The position numbers were made by a program, and so were the translations under genes. A stretch of DNA of 64,000 nt from assembly GCF_024347075.1 (NCBI RefSeq), contig NZ_AP024900.1, positions 1 through 64,000 on the forward strand. The letters run 5' to 3'. Under the pieces are notes generated by a model. That model was not told the DNA's origin. It ran no database searches and saw only the letters and a program-made list of their open reading frames with translations. This DNA is from Vibrio rarus (GTDB taxonomy: Bacteria; Pseudomonadota; Gammaproteobacteria; Enterobacterales; Vibrionaceae). Below are positions 27,170 to 34,400 of the stretch, piece after piece (position 1 is the first letter of the stretch; each line of letters starts with the position of its first letter).

Positions 27170-27194
27170 AACCTCGCTTTGCGAGGTTTTTCTG
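27170..27194 (+). terminator. terminator-like hairpin between tRNA-Asp and tRNA-Trp
   Basis: AACCTCGC-ttt-GCGAGGTT followed by TTTCT is an 8-bp GC-rich stem with a T run. It would end the rrn transcript after tRNA-Asp, or attenuate into tRNA-Trp. Confidence 0.7.
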
Positions 27195-27234
27195 AATCTG
27201 AAGTTTGATAATGTTTAGACTTCAACACAGTTTT

Positions 27235-27311
<77 letters not shown>

Positions 27312-27316
27312 TAATC

Positions 27317-27348
27317 AAGGCTCTAACAGTAATGTTAGGGCCTTTTTT
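27317..27348 (+). terminator. terminator after tRNA-Trp
   Basis: AAGGCTCTAACA-gtaa-TGTTAGGGCCTT followed by four more T. The base of this hairpin and the following 40 bp are repeated downstream with the tRNA fragments. Confidence 0.9.
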
Positions 27349-27368
27349 ACGTTCTTAAGTAGGAGAAA

Positions 27369-27386
27369 AGAGCAACGGATTCCCCT
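27369..27386 (+). pseudogene. truncated tRNA-Trp fragment cut by an IS630 element
   Basis: AGAGCAACGGATTCCCCT resembles the start of the tRNA-derived repeat unit (AGAGCAGCGGATTCC in tRNA-Trp). It is interrupted at a TA dinucleotide by the first IS630-family element. Confidence 0.6.
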
Positions 27387-27449
27387 TATACCATTCTGCC
27401 TAAAAATATGATCTAATTACATCATTCGAATATAGCTCACTTAACCGAT

Positions 27450-27938
27450 ATGAATGACTTAAGAAATACTGACTTTAAATCACTTGCCCGTAAACAAAAG
27501 TCGAATCAAATGAAGATGCGTTTACTTGCACTTTCTCACATACAAGATGGTCACTCACGAACACAAACTGCCAAGTTTCTTAAAGTGAGCCGAACAAGTG
27601 TTAATAAGTGGGTCGCCACTTTTCTTGAGCAAGGATTTGAAGGTCTAAAAGATAAACCTAGAACAGGTCGACGTTCTTATCTTTCATCTGCGCAAAAGCA
27701 GCAGTTATCCATATTTATTAATGAAAATTCCGTCAAACCATCAGGTGGTCGCCTGACTGGCATGGATGTCCGTAGTTATATCGAAGATCATTTTGGCAAA
27801 ACGTATCACCTTGATTCCGTCTATGTACTACTGAAAAAGCTCGGCTTTTCATGGATAACCTCACGCTCAAAGCATCCTAAGCAATCCAAGCAAACCCAAG
27901 AAGATTTTAAAAAAATTCCAAATCGAAACGATCTTTAA
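27450..27938 (+). CDS. IS630 transposase, N-terminal frame (copy 1)
   Basis: This 162-residue frame encodes the DNA-binding half: an HTH domain with GHSRTQTAKFLKVSRTSVNKWVATFLEQGFEGLKDKPRTGRR and a second winged-helix region ending at TSRSKHPKQ. It ends shortly after a run of seven A (27909-27915). Reading past that point in the +1 frame continues into the catalytic half, so a full transposase needs a frameshift or an RNA missing one A. The ATG at 27450 has no strong ribosome site. Confidence 0.85.
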   Translation: MNDLRNTDFKSLARKQKSNQMKMRLLALSHIQDGHSRTQTAKFLKVSRTSVNKWVATFLEQGFEGLKDKPRTGRRSYLSSAQKQQLSIFINENSVKPSGGRLTGMDVRSYIEDHFGKTYHLDSVYVLLKKLGFSWITSRSKHPKQSKQTQEDFKKIPNRNDL

Positions 27939-28485
27939 GATCCCCGGCCATGTTGCTTTGAATACTGTCGATGTTTGGTTTCAAGACGAAGCTCGATTTG
28001 GTCAACAGAACACAACGACCAAATTATGGGCGACGAAAGGAACAAGGCCAGAAGCCATCCAGCAAAAACAATTTGAATACAGTTACCTATTTGGTTCCGT
28101 ATGCCCTGGTCGAGGGATTGGTGAAGCTCTCGTTGTTCCGTGTGCCAATAAAGAAGTCATGCAATTGCATCTAGAGCAAGTCTCGAAAGCAACGTTATCT
28201 GGCAGGCACGCGTTAGTGGTTATGGATGGTGCAGGGTGGCACACGGAAGAGTTAGCAGACAATTTAGAGAATGTTTCGATTCTCAAAATTCCACCATATG
28301 CACCAGAGTTGAACCCTATAGAGCAAGTGTGGAGTTGGATGAGGCAGCATCACTTGGCGAATAAAACATTTACTGGTTTCAATGACATCGTAGATTGCGT
28401 AAGTAAGGCATGGAATGACTTCTTAGCCCTACCAGAACGAGTTACAAACATGTGCACAAGACAGTGGATTAATCTGACCAACTAA
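27916..28485 (+). CDS. IS630 transposase, catalytic frame (copy 1)
   Basis: Read from the first codon after the A7 run, this frame encodes about 189 residues with the DDE catalytic domain: WFQDEARFG (first D), VVMDGAGWHT (second D) and PPYAPELNPIEQVW (E). It is intact to the stop. There is no good independent start near the slip site (a TTG at 27958 is in frame), which supports expression as a fusion with the upstream frame by programmed frameshift or transcriptional slippage. Confidence 0.85.
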   Translation, partial: FQIETIFKIPGHVALNTVDVWFQDEARFGQQNTTTKLWATKGTRPEAIQQKQFEYSYLFGSVCPGRGIGEALVVPCANKEVMQLHLEQVSKATLSGRHALVVMDGAGWHTEELADNLENVSILKIPPYAPELNPIEQVWSWMRQHHLANKTFTGFNDIVDCVSKAWNDFLALPERVTNMCTRQWINLTN

Positions 28486-28501
28486 TTAAGCAGAATGGTA
28501 T

Positions 28502-28520
28502 TATACCAATTATACCAATT
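28502..28520. repeat. junction repeat between the two IS630 elements
   Basis: TATACCAAT occurs twice in a row (28502-28510 and 28511-28519) where the right end of copy 1 meets the left end of copy 2. The second repeat is the TA target plus the terminal repeat of copy 2; the first may be a remnant of another element end. Confidence 0.8.
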
Positions 28521-28563
28521 ACATTAATTTTATGATCTAATGATTCATGTTTAAGGAGTGCCT

Positions 28564-29040
28564 ATGAATCATGATTTTCAACGTCTAATCAATGCCACAT
28601 CTAATGCTAGACTTAGAGTTCGTTATCTTGCTATTTCCCATTTTATTGATGGAAAAAACCGCACTGAGATCGCTCTCTACCTCAAGGTTAGTAGGGTGAG
28701 TGTGAATAAATGGGTTAAAGCTTATCTAGATGATGGGCTTGAAGGACTTCAAGAAAAACCACACTCAGGAAGACCTCACCGCCTAACTGAAGAGCAAAGA
28801 CTGCAGCTTAAAAATCATGTTACAGACCACGCTATTAACGCTAGTGGAGGTCGCCTACAAGCAAAAGACATTGGCCTCTATATAGAAAGTAATTTTGGAA
28901 TAAAGTACCAACAATCAGGTGTTTATCGGCTACTACATGAAATAGGTTTAAGCTGGATTACGACTCGGTCTAAGCATCCGAAACAATCAATTGAAGCCCA
29001 AGAAGCTTTTAAAAAAATTCCAAATCGAAACGATCCTTAA
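28564..29040 (+). CDS. IS630 transposase, N-terminal frame (copy 2)
   Basis: This 158-residue frame contains the HTH half (GKNRTEIALYLKVSRVSVNKWVKAYLDDGLEGLQEKPHSGR ... TTRSKHPKQ). The ATG at 28564 has AGGAG six bases upstream; a GTG two codons earlier overlaps that site. It terminates after the same A7 run (29011-29017) as in copy 1. Homologous to copy 1 but well diverged. Confidence 0.85.
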   Translation: MNHDFQRLINATSNARLRVRYLAISHFIDGKNRTEIALYLKVSRVSVNKWVKAYLDDGLEGLQEKPHSGRPHRLTEEQRLQLKNHVTDHAINASGGRLQAKDIGLYIESNFGIKYQQSGVYRLLHEIGLSWITTRSKHPKQSIEAQEAFKKIPNRNDP

Positions 29041-29587
29041 GATCCCTGGGCATATCCACTTAAAAGAAGTACTTGTTTGGTTTCAAGATGAAGCTAGATT
29101 TGGTCAACGCAATACCACAACCAAGATTTGGGCAGAAAAAGGGACTCGACCTAGAGCCGTTCAGCAGCAGCAATTCGAGTACGCTTATTTGTTTGGAGCC
29201 GTTTGTATCAATACGGGCGAAGCTGAAGCTATTGTTTCACCGCTAAGCAATATGGAGGTAATGACGAAGCACCTTGAATTAATCTCGACTGCGACCCCTA
29301 CAGGCAAACATTCCGTGGTTATTATGGATCAAGCAAGCTGGCATCAAACATATTTAGCCAATCATTTTAAAAACATCACGATAATCCATATTCCGCCATA
29401 CTCACCAGAATTAAACCCGATAGAGCAAGTTTGGCAATGGCTTCGACAGTACAAGCTAGCGAATAGGTGTTTTGAAAACTATAACGATATAGTGAACTCA
29501 GTATGTAGCGCTTGGAATAGTTTTTGTGAAGATAAACGCAGGGTCCAATCTCTCTGTTTTAGAGATTGGACTCAATTGATAAATTAA
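29018..29587 (+). CDS. IS630 transposase, catalytic frame (copy 2)
   Basis: The continuing +1 frame encodes about 189 residues with WFQDEARFG, VVIMDQASWHQ and PPYSPELNPIEQVW, the three acidic residues of the IS630 DDE domain. The frame is intact, so the element may be active if the frameshift occurs. An ATG at 28991 is in this frame but precedes the slip site and overlaps the other frame. Confidence 0.85.
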   Translation, partial: FQIETILKIPGHIHLKEVLVWFQDEARFGQRNTTTKIWAEKGTRPRAVQQQQFEYAYLFGAVCINTGEAEAIVSPLSNMEVMTKHLELISTATPTGKHSVVIMDQASWHQTYLANHFKNITIIHIPPYSPELNPIEQVWQWLRQYKLANRCFENYNDIVNSVCSAWNSFCEDKRRVQSLCFRDWTQLIN

Positions 29588-29604
29588 TTAATGGAATTGG
29601 TATA

Positions 29605-29630
29605 ACAGTAATGTTAGAGCCTTTTTTACG
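29605..29630 (+). other. right half of a severed terminator copy
   Basis: Sequence flanking copy 2 on the right (ACAGTAATGTTAGAGCCTTTTTTACG) matches the 3' arm and T tract of the tRNA-Trp terminator at 27327-27352. The left arm is gone, so this terminator copy was split by transposition at its TA. Confidence 0.8.
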
Positions 29631-29647
29631 TTCTTAAGTAAGAGAAA

Positions 29648-29712
29648 AGAGCAGCGGATTCCCCTACATAAGAGCGCACGTGTTTGGAGTTCGAATCTCT
29701 CCACCCCTGCCA
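29648..29712 (+). pseudogene. tRNA-Trp 3'-fragment, repeat copy 1
   Basis: AGAGCAGCGGATTCC, a 10-nt expansion, and then CGTGTTTGGAGTTCGAATC... to CACCCCTGCCA reproduce the anticodon-arm start and the entire T-arm/acceptor 3' side of tRNA-Trp. The 5' acceptor and D-arm are absent, so it cannot fold as a tRNA. Confidence 0.85.
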
Positions 29713-29717
29713 TGATT

Positions 29718-29749
29718 AAGGCTCATATCGATAGATATGGGCCTTTTTT
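29718..29749 (+). terminator. terminator copy between tRNA-Trp fragments
   Basis: AAGGCTCATATC-gata-GATATGGGCCTTTTTT. The base of the stem matches the tRNA-Trp terminator, but the upper stem has changed on both sides while staying paired. Confidence 0.85.
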
Positions 29750-29769
29750 ACGTTCTTAAGTAGGAGAAA

Positions 29770-29834
29770 AGAGTAGCGGATTCCCCTACATAAGAGCGCG
29801 CGTGTTGGGAATTCGAATCTCTCCACCCCTGTCA
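29770..29834 (+). pseudogene. tRNA-Trp 3'-fragment, repeat copy 2
   Basis: A second copy exactly 122 bp after the first, with AGAGTAGCGGATTCC, the same expansion, and the T-arm/acceptor 3' half ending CCTGTCA instead of CCTGCCA. The following terminator copy is decayed (AATGCTCTAATAG...). Confidence 0.85.
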
Positions 29835-29850
29835 TTATTAATGCTCTAAT

Positions 29851-30050
29851 AGTAAATATTTTAATGAAGTAATAGTGGGGTAGGTAAGGCTTGCTTGAGG
29901 GTTTGCAGTAAGGGGGGGGTCTTTGTATTTAAATAGCTAAAGCATTGAGGGTGAATAGGATCTTGGTGGTGTGACTGTTGTTGTCGCTGTGTAGATCAAT
30001 TTAAAGCAATTAAGCCGTTGTGTGGCTTAATTGCTTTGAGTTTTTTGGCG
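29851..30050. other. gene-free stretch with G8 run
   Basis: About 200 bp with no gene. It contains a run of eight G (29912-29919), a possible phase-variable tract but with no promoter or frame attached, and the hemY terminator hairpin at its right edge. Confidence 0.5.
30003..30037 (-). terminator. hairpin after hemY
   Basis: AAAGCAATTAAGCC-gttgtgt-GGCTTAATTGCTTT is a perfect 14-bp stem, 14 bp beyond the hemY stop. On the minus strand it is followed by AAATTGATC, a poor T tract; on the plus strand by GAGTTTTTT. Confidence 0.65.
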
Positions 30051-31229
30051 TTACTTACTCAATAAGAGTAATGCTTTTTGTGATACCTCATTGGCCGCAT
30101 TGGTGTAGTCTTGTTGGTGTAGTGCGTTGGCAAGTTGACCGTAGTCGTGTGCACTTGGACGCAGTTTTAATGCGGATTCAAAGTAACCTTGAGCATCAGC
30201 CCATTTTGCTTCTAACATGAGAATTTGCCCAATAACACTATATAAGTCTGCATTGTTGTCGAACTTCTTCTCTAGCTTTTTAAGGTGTTTAAGCACTGAG
30301 TGCCAGTCGGTGATGTTTAGGGTGACAAATATATTGAGTAATTCGGCTTGTGGAGATTTTTCAGTGGCTTCAGTGAGTACTGTAATCGCGGTTGAATCTG
30401 CTCCTCGTGCAATGAGTGCAGAAGCAAAGGTTACGATTACCTCGCTTTCTGCTTGCATACTTCTTGATAGGCTATCCCAGTAGCGAATAATGCCATCCAC
30501 ACCTTGTTGGGTGGATAATTCGGTGATTCGTCCAGCGTGTGCCTTCACTGACAGAGAGTAAGACTCGGCTTTGGATATCCCCTTGACCTTTTTTAGTGTT
30601 GGAAGCAATTCTAGTAGTGGTTGCCAGCAATTTAATTGGATGTAGCACACTTTTAACAGATTAAGTAATCGAGGATTTTCAGGGTAATCGTGTTTTAAGC
30701 TAGATAGAACATCAAAAGCACTGGCAAAGTCGCCCTCTGCCATTGCTTGCTTACCTTTGGTTAATCCAATGGCTAGGTCTGAGTGTTGCTGTTTTGCAGC
30801 GAGTGCAAAGTACTTATCGCGTTTATCATGTTTACCCAATTCGTGAGCTGCTTCTGCGGCAACTAAGTAGCAAAGTAGGGGCATGTCGTGAGAGTTAGAC
30901 CAGCGTGTGACCTTTTTCTCTGCAGTATGCCAATCCCCTTCGATAAGTTTGATGATGCCCTCATTGGTTAAGCGGCGGGCTTTTCTCATTTTCCTATTAC
31001 TGAACCAATTCCAAGTGGCGCTGGAAGCTTTAAGGGAACGTTTAATTAAGAATTCAGCGAGGAACAGTGCGACCAAAGCTCCAATCACAAAGATCACTAG
31101 GGTGGTGACACTCATTTCTATGGTGTAGTTGGCTAATGAAATCAGGACATATCCTTGTTGGCCTGCGTATTGTGTACCGACAAACAGTCCTACACCAAGA
31201 GCGATAAAAACAAAGAGTAGACGAATCAT
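30051..31229 (-). CDS. hemY: HemY, TPR-containing inner-membrane protein of the hem operon
   Basis: The 392-residue protein has two N-terminal membrane segments (LLFVFIALGVGLFVGTQY and MSVTTLVIFVIGALVALFLAEFLIK), then helical TPR-like repeats. This proteobacterial HemY is not the oxygen-dependent protoporphyrinogen oxidase of the same name; its exact role in porphyrin metabolism is unclear. It overlaps hemX by 4 bp (ATGA) and is last in hemCDXY. Confidence 0.92.
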   Translation of the reverse strand: MIRLLFVFIALGVGLFVGTQYAGQQGYVLISLANYTIEMSVTTLVIFVIGALVALFLAEFLIKRSLKASSATWNWFSNRKMRKARRLTNEGIIKLIEGDWHTAEKKVTRWSNSHDMPLLCYLVAAEAAHELGKHDKRDKYFALAAKQQHSDLAIGLTKGKQAMAEGDFASAFDVLSSLKHDYPENPRLLNLLKVCYIQLNCWQPLLELLPTLKKVKGISKAESYSLSVKAHAGRITELSTQQGVDGIIRYWDSLSRSMQAESEVIVTFASALIARGADSTAITVLTEATEKSPQAELLNIFVTLNITDWHSVLKHLKKLEKKFDNNADLYSVIGQILMLEAKWADAQGYFESALKLRPSAHDYGQLANALHQQDYTNAANEVSQKALLLLSK

Positions 31230-32380
31230 TTGTTTTCCTCCGTCGCAATTGTCGTTACTTCTCTACGTAGACGTTCACGAATAATATCTGCAATCAGCTG
31301 ACTAGTTTCCAGTTTAGCTGGAAAGGCTAAGTCAACCTTTGCTTTAGAAAGCGTTGCCAGTGAGTTATCAAACTCTGTAACAGATTTTGCATCTTGATCA
31401 AGATAGGTTTGGCTCCACTCTAAGGCGACGTTCAGGCTTTTTTGGTAAATCGCCTCTTGTTCTGAGTAGGTGGCTTTAATTGCTGTTTCAAGTTTTGCTT
31501 TGATATTTTCGCGTAAGTAAAAGTGTTGCTGTGGTGATAACAAAGGTACCGCGCTACCATCCCTTACTCTGAATGTAATGAAATGCTCTGCGAAATTCGT
31601 CAATGAAGTTGAAAGGTTACTCTTCCAGTCTTGGATATCCTTAGAAACATGCTTTTCTGCAGTATCTGGTGTTTCTGGCAAGATGGCGTTAGCCAATGGC
31701 AGTGTATCAACCTGCTCTTGCAGTGCGATTAATTGTAATGCGATGCCGTCTTTATCAACTAAAGGTAAACCTCGCAGTTTTGTTATGTCATTAGCCATAG
31801 CTTGGCGTAGTGGTACAAGGCTTGGGTCATTGAGGGTTGCGATGCGTTGGTCGGCAGCTTCCATTAACTTGGTTGCGGTAACTAAGTCATGCTCTAAGAA
31901 CAGCTTACGTCCAGCGAGTTTAACTAAGTAGTCTGCTTCGGCTAACAGCCAATCATTAGGGCGACGGCCTTTGACATCGGAGATGGCTAACTGAAGGCTT
32001 TCGATACTTTTTTGTTGTTGCGCCATTAAGACTTCGGTTCTATTAACGGCTTCATCAGCCGCTTTGCTGCTGGCTTGTTGTGTTTCTTGTAGTTGGTTAT
32101 TAATGGTTTTTTGTGCTGTGACGAGTTGGCTAGAGACCGAGGAGAGTTGCTGTTGTAGAGCTTGGTTTTGTTGATTTATATAAAAAAAACCGCCCCCAGT
32201 CGTGATTAAAGAGATGATCACAGCAGCAATGGCAATGCGTTTTGCTTGCTTGTTGGGTTGAGCATTTTTATTCGACTTCTCGTTCTTCGAGGCCGGTGCT
32301 TTTTTTGGCTTAGGCGAAGTTGCAACGGGCTCACTCTTGCTAACTTGATTGTCGTTATCGAGTTTTTTGTCGTCAGTCAT
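31226..32380 (-). CDS. hemX: HemX, membrane-anchored coiled-coil protein
   Basis: The 384-residue protein has a charged Lys-rich cytoplasmic N-terminus (about 1-47), one membrane segment (RIAIAAVIISLITTGGGFFYI), then a Gln-rich coiled coil (about 70-130) and a conserved HemX C-terminal domain. It was once annotated as a uroporphyrinogen III methyltransferase, but no SAM site is visible. Start codon and hemD stop overlap by one base (TAATG). Confidence 0.92.
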   Translation of the reverse strand: MTDDKKLDNDNQVSKSEPVATSPKPKKAPASKNEKSNKNAQPNKQAKRIAIAAVIISLITTGGGFFYINQQNQALQQQLSSVSSQLVTAQKTINNQLQETQQASSKAADEAVNRTEVLMAQQQKSIESLQLAISDVKGRRPNDWLLAEADYLVKLAGRKLFLEHDLVTATKLMEAADQRIATLNDPSLVPLRQAMANDITKLRGLPLVDKDGIALQLIALQEQVDTLPLANAILPETPDTAEKHVSKDIQDWKSNLSTSLTNFAEHFITFRVRDGSAVPLLSPQQHFYLRENIKAKLETAIKATYSEQEAIYQKSLNVALEWSQTYLDQDAKSVTEFDNSLATLSKAKVDLAFPAKLETSQLIADIIRERLRREVTTIATEENK

Positions 32381-33126
32381 TATATTTTCCTATGTAATTC
32401 GCCTTGAATGCTGTTAACGATGGTTTGATTGGATGCACCTTGTAGATTATGGATATGAACAAAGCCTAGCTGTAAGGCTAATTGCACAATCCGATCACTG
32501 GGAACCATCAACTTTAAAGAGTGTAACCAATTTTTATGCTGGGTAGGTATTTGTTGTGCAAAGAATTTTAATTGTTCAAAACTGGTAACGATTAAAGTAT
32601 CTATTTTTAGTTGCTGCCAACCCGTTACCTCCTTATGCCCATCAAAGTGATTCCATTGGCGAAAGTAGCTTTCAATATAAGCCACTTGAGCGCCCGACCG
32701 CTGTAGTTCCTCGAAGATAAGCTCTCGACCGCCATCCCCACGTAAGATGGATATTTTGCGGTTTTTTAATGGCTGACGTGATAATAATTCGAGTAAGCCC
32801 TCACTATCTTCAGAGGAAGGGAAGTTTGGCTGATGTTGAGCGGTGCTGTGTAAGCAAGAGGCCGTCTTAGATCCAATCGCAAAGTACAAGCCTAATGGAG
32901 GCCAGCTTTTTCCGTTTTGTTTGAGCCACAGATCGGCATAGGAAACGGCAGGTTGGCTAACGGCGATGATAATTTCAGAATCGAGCAGGTGTGCAAGGTT
33001 GGCCGAAGTGAGTGTAGATTGTTGGAATGAAACAACGGAGCAGTATTGGCTTACTACTCCTAGTTGTTGCAAGGCGCTACAGAGTTCCTTGGCCGCTGGT
33101 TGAGGTCGGACAATGAGCGCCTTCAT
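32380..33126 (-). CDS. hemD: uroporphyrinogen-III synthase
   Basis: HemD cyclises hydroxymethylbilane to uroporphyrinogen III with inversion of ring D. The 248 residues have the two-domain architecture and low conservation typical of the family; MKALIVRPQPAAKELCSALQQLGV at the start and TLIVTSFEQLKFFAQQI (the T-S-x-x motif) are recognisable. It follows hemC after 5 bp and overlaps hemX by one base. Confidence 0.9.
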   Translation of the reverse strand: MKALIVRPQPAAKELCSALQQLGVVSQYCSVVSFQQSTLTSANLAHLLDSEIIIAVSQPAVSYADLWLKQNGKSWPPLGLYFAIGSKTASCLHSTAQHQPNFPSSEDSEGLLELLSRQPLKNRKISILRGDGGRELIFEELQRSGAQVAYIESYFRQWNHFDGHKEVTGWQQLKIDTLIVTSFEQLKFFAQQIPTQHKNWLHSLKLMVPSDRIVQLALQLGFVHIHNLQGASNQTIVNSIQGELHRKI

Positions 33127-33131
33127 CTCAT

Positions 33132-34067
33132 TTAGCCTTGGCTATATACTTGGCTAAGAATGTCTTTTGCCCCGTCACGCAATAGTTCTTGAGCTAGCGC
33201 CTCGCCTAGGGCGACAGCTTGTGAGCGTTCTCCGCGGATTTCTGCTTTGATAATTTCACTACCATCGGGTCTTCCGACTAACCCTCTTAGATAGAGTTGG
33301 TTGTCAGGAGTAATAACGCAATAACTACCAATTGGTACTTGGCAACCGCCTTCAAGGGCAAGGTTCATTGCGCGCTCAGCAAGCACTCGGTCAGAGGTAT
33401 CACGGTCGTTGAGCGGTTGGATTAATTGTAAAATACGTTCATCCTCAACACGACACTCAATGCCAACGGCTCCTTGCCCTACAGCAGGAAGAGAGGATTC
33501 TGGTTCAAGGTAACTGGCAATTCGCTGTTCCAGTTCGAGTCTTTTTAATCCAGCAGCAGCAAGGATTATGGCATCATATTGGCCGTCATCCAGTTTACCT
33601 AGACGGGTGCCAACATTACCGCGTAATTCTTTGATAATGAGATCGGGGCGAGCAGCGCTGATTTGGCATTGGCGGCGCAAACTGCAAGTTCCCACCACTG
33701 ACCCTAGTGGCAGCTCATCAATATTATTGTAAGTATTGGAAACAAAGGCATCTCTTGGATCTTCGCGCTGACAAATGACGGCAAGCCCCAGCCCTTCAGG
33801 GAAATCCACTGGCACATCTTTCATAGAGTGCACAGCAATATCGGCGCGCCCTTCTAGCATGGCGACTTCTAACTCTTTTACAAATAACCCTTTACCACCC
33901 ACTTTAGCTAATGGGGTGTCTAGGATGATATCTCCCTTAGTCACCATAGTGACCAGTTCAACATTCAAATCGGCATGAATGCTCTCTAGACGAGATTTAA
34001 CATAGTGTGCTTGCCATAAGGCAAGAGGGCTTTTTCTAGTGGCTATTCGTAGAGTTTGTTTTTGCAT
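33132..34067 (-). CDS. hemC: porphobilinogen deaminase
   Basis: HemC polymerises four porphobilinogens into hydroxymethylbilane using a covalently bound dipyrromethane cofactor. The 311-residue protein has the cofactor cysteine C242 ([12 protein letters not shown]), catalytic D84 (SMKDVP), and the arginine-rich RRQCQ motif at 131-135. It opens the hemCDXY operon and diverges from cyaA across 333 bp, the gammaproteobacterial arrangement. Confidence 0.97.
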   Translation of the reverse strand: MQKQTLRIATRKSPLALWQAHYVKSRLESIHADLNVELVTMVTKGDIILDTPLAKVGGKGLFVKELEVAMLEGRADIAVHSMKDVPVDFPEGLGLAVICQREDPRDAFVSNTYNNIDELPLGSVVGTCSLRRQCQISAARPDLIIKELRGNVGTRLGKLDDGQYDAIILAAAGLKRLELEQRIASYLEPESSLPAVGQGAVGIECRVEDERILQLIQPLNDRDTSDRVLAERAMNLALEGGCQVPIGSYCVITPDNQLYLRGLVGRPDGSEIIKAEIRGERSQAVALGEALAQELLRDGAKDILSQVYSQG

Positions 34068-34400
34068 AATTGAGCTAACAAGATGAGAGATAAATAGATT
34101 CTATCATTGCTTGCCATAATTATTCATCTGCTAGAAGACAAGGGGGTGATGCGGGTTGAGATAATTTTAATTTTCATGCTTGTATGTGACTGCTGTCACG
34201 TTGGTTGAGCGTAATTGATGTCATTGATGTGACCTTTTGTTGCTTTCAGTTATCCTGCTTTGCTCAGCGCTACCACACATTGCGAATGGGCGATTTTCTT
34301 TACCTACTAACCATAAAGTGTTAAATTGGTCACGTTTTGTGAGGTTTTAGTGTAAAATTAAAGCGCTCATCGTTTTCATATTTATATTTGGGAAGTTGAA
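34068..34400. other. hemC-cyaA divergent regulatory region
   Basis: This 333-bp gene-free region must hold promoters for both operons. The clearest element is a CRP-type site (34185-34200). AT-rich TAAAAT (34353-34358) upstream of cyaA and TAGAAT on the minus strand near 34098 are possible -10 boxes, but without good -35 partners. Confidence 0.5.
34185..34200 (+). promoter_or_regulatory. CRP-cAMP binding site
   Basis: TGTGACTGCTGTCACG matches the consensus TGTGA-N6-TCACA at 9 of 10 defined positions. It lies 201 bp before the cyaA start and about 118 bp before hemC. Feedback of CRP-cAMP on cyaA is known in enterobacteria; the effect here is inferred. Confidence 0.65.

Larger units (their letters stand above)
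27389..28500 (+). mobile_element. IS630-family insertion sequence, copy 1
   Basis: A 1112-bp element bounded by an 11-bp perfect inverted repeat, TACCATTCTGC ... GCAGAATGGTA, inserted at TA (27387-27388), as IS630/Tc1-mariner elements do. On the right the flank reads TTATACC, so the second TA copy is displaced by one base or altered. It encodes a transposase in two overlapping frames and lies inside a tRNA-Trp-derived repeat. Confidence 0.88.
28513..29602 (+). mobile_element. IS630-family insertion sequence, copy 2
   Basis: A 1090-bp element with terminal repeats TACCAATTACATTAATT (left) and TACCAATTCCATTAATT (right, reversed), 16 of 17 identical. It is flanked on both sides by TA (28511-28512 and 29603-29604), the expected target duplication. 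Its ends and transposase differ clearly from copy 1, so this is a different IS, not a duplicate. It sits next to copy 1 within the tRNA-Trp repeat array. Confidence 0.9.

Noticed and set aside
34330..34342. TCAC-N5-GTGA palindrome upstream of cyaA as a second CRP site
   Set aside because: Half-sites are inverted relative to the CRP consensus (TGTGA-N6-TCACA) and the spacing differs.
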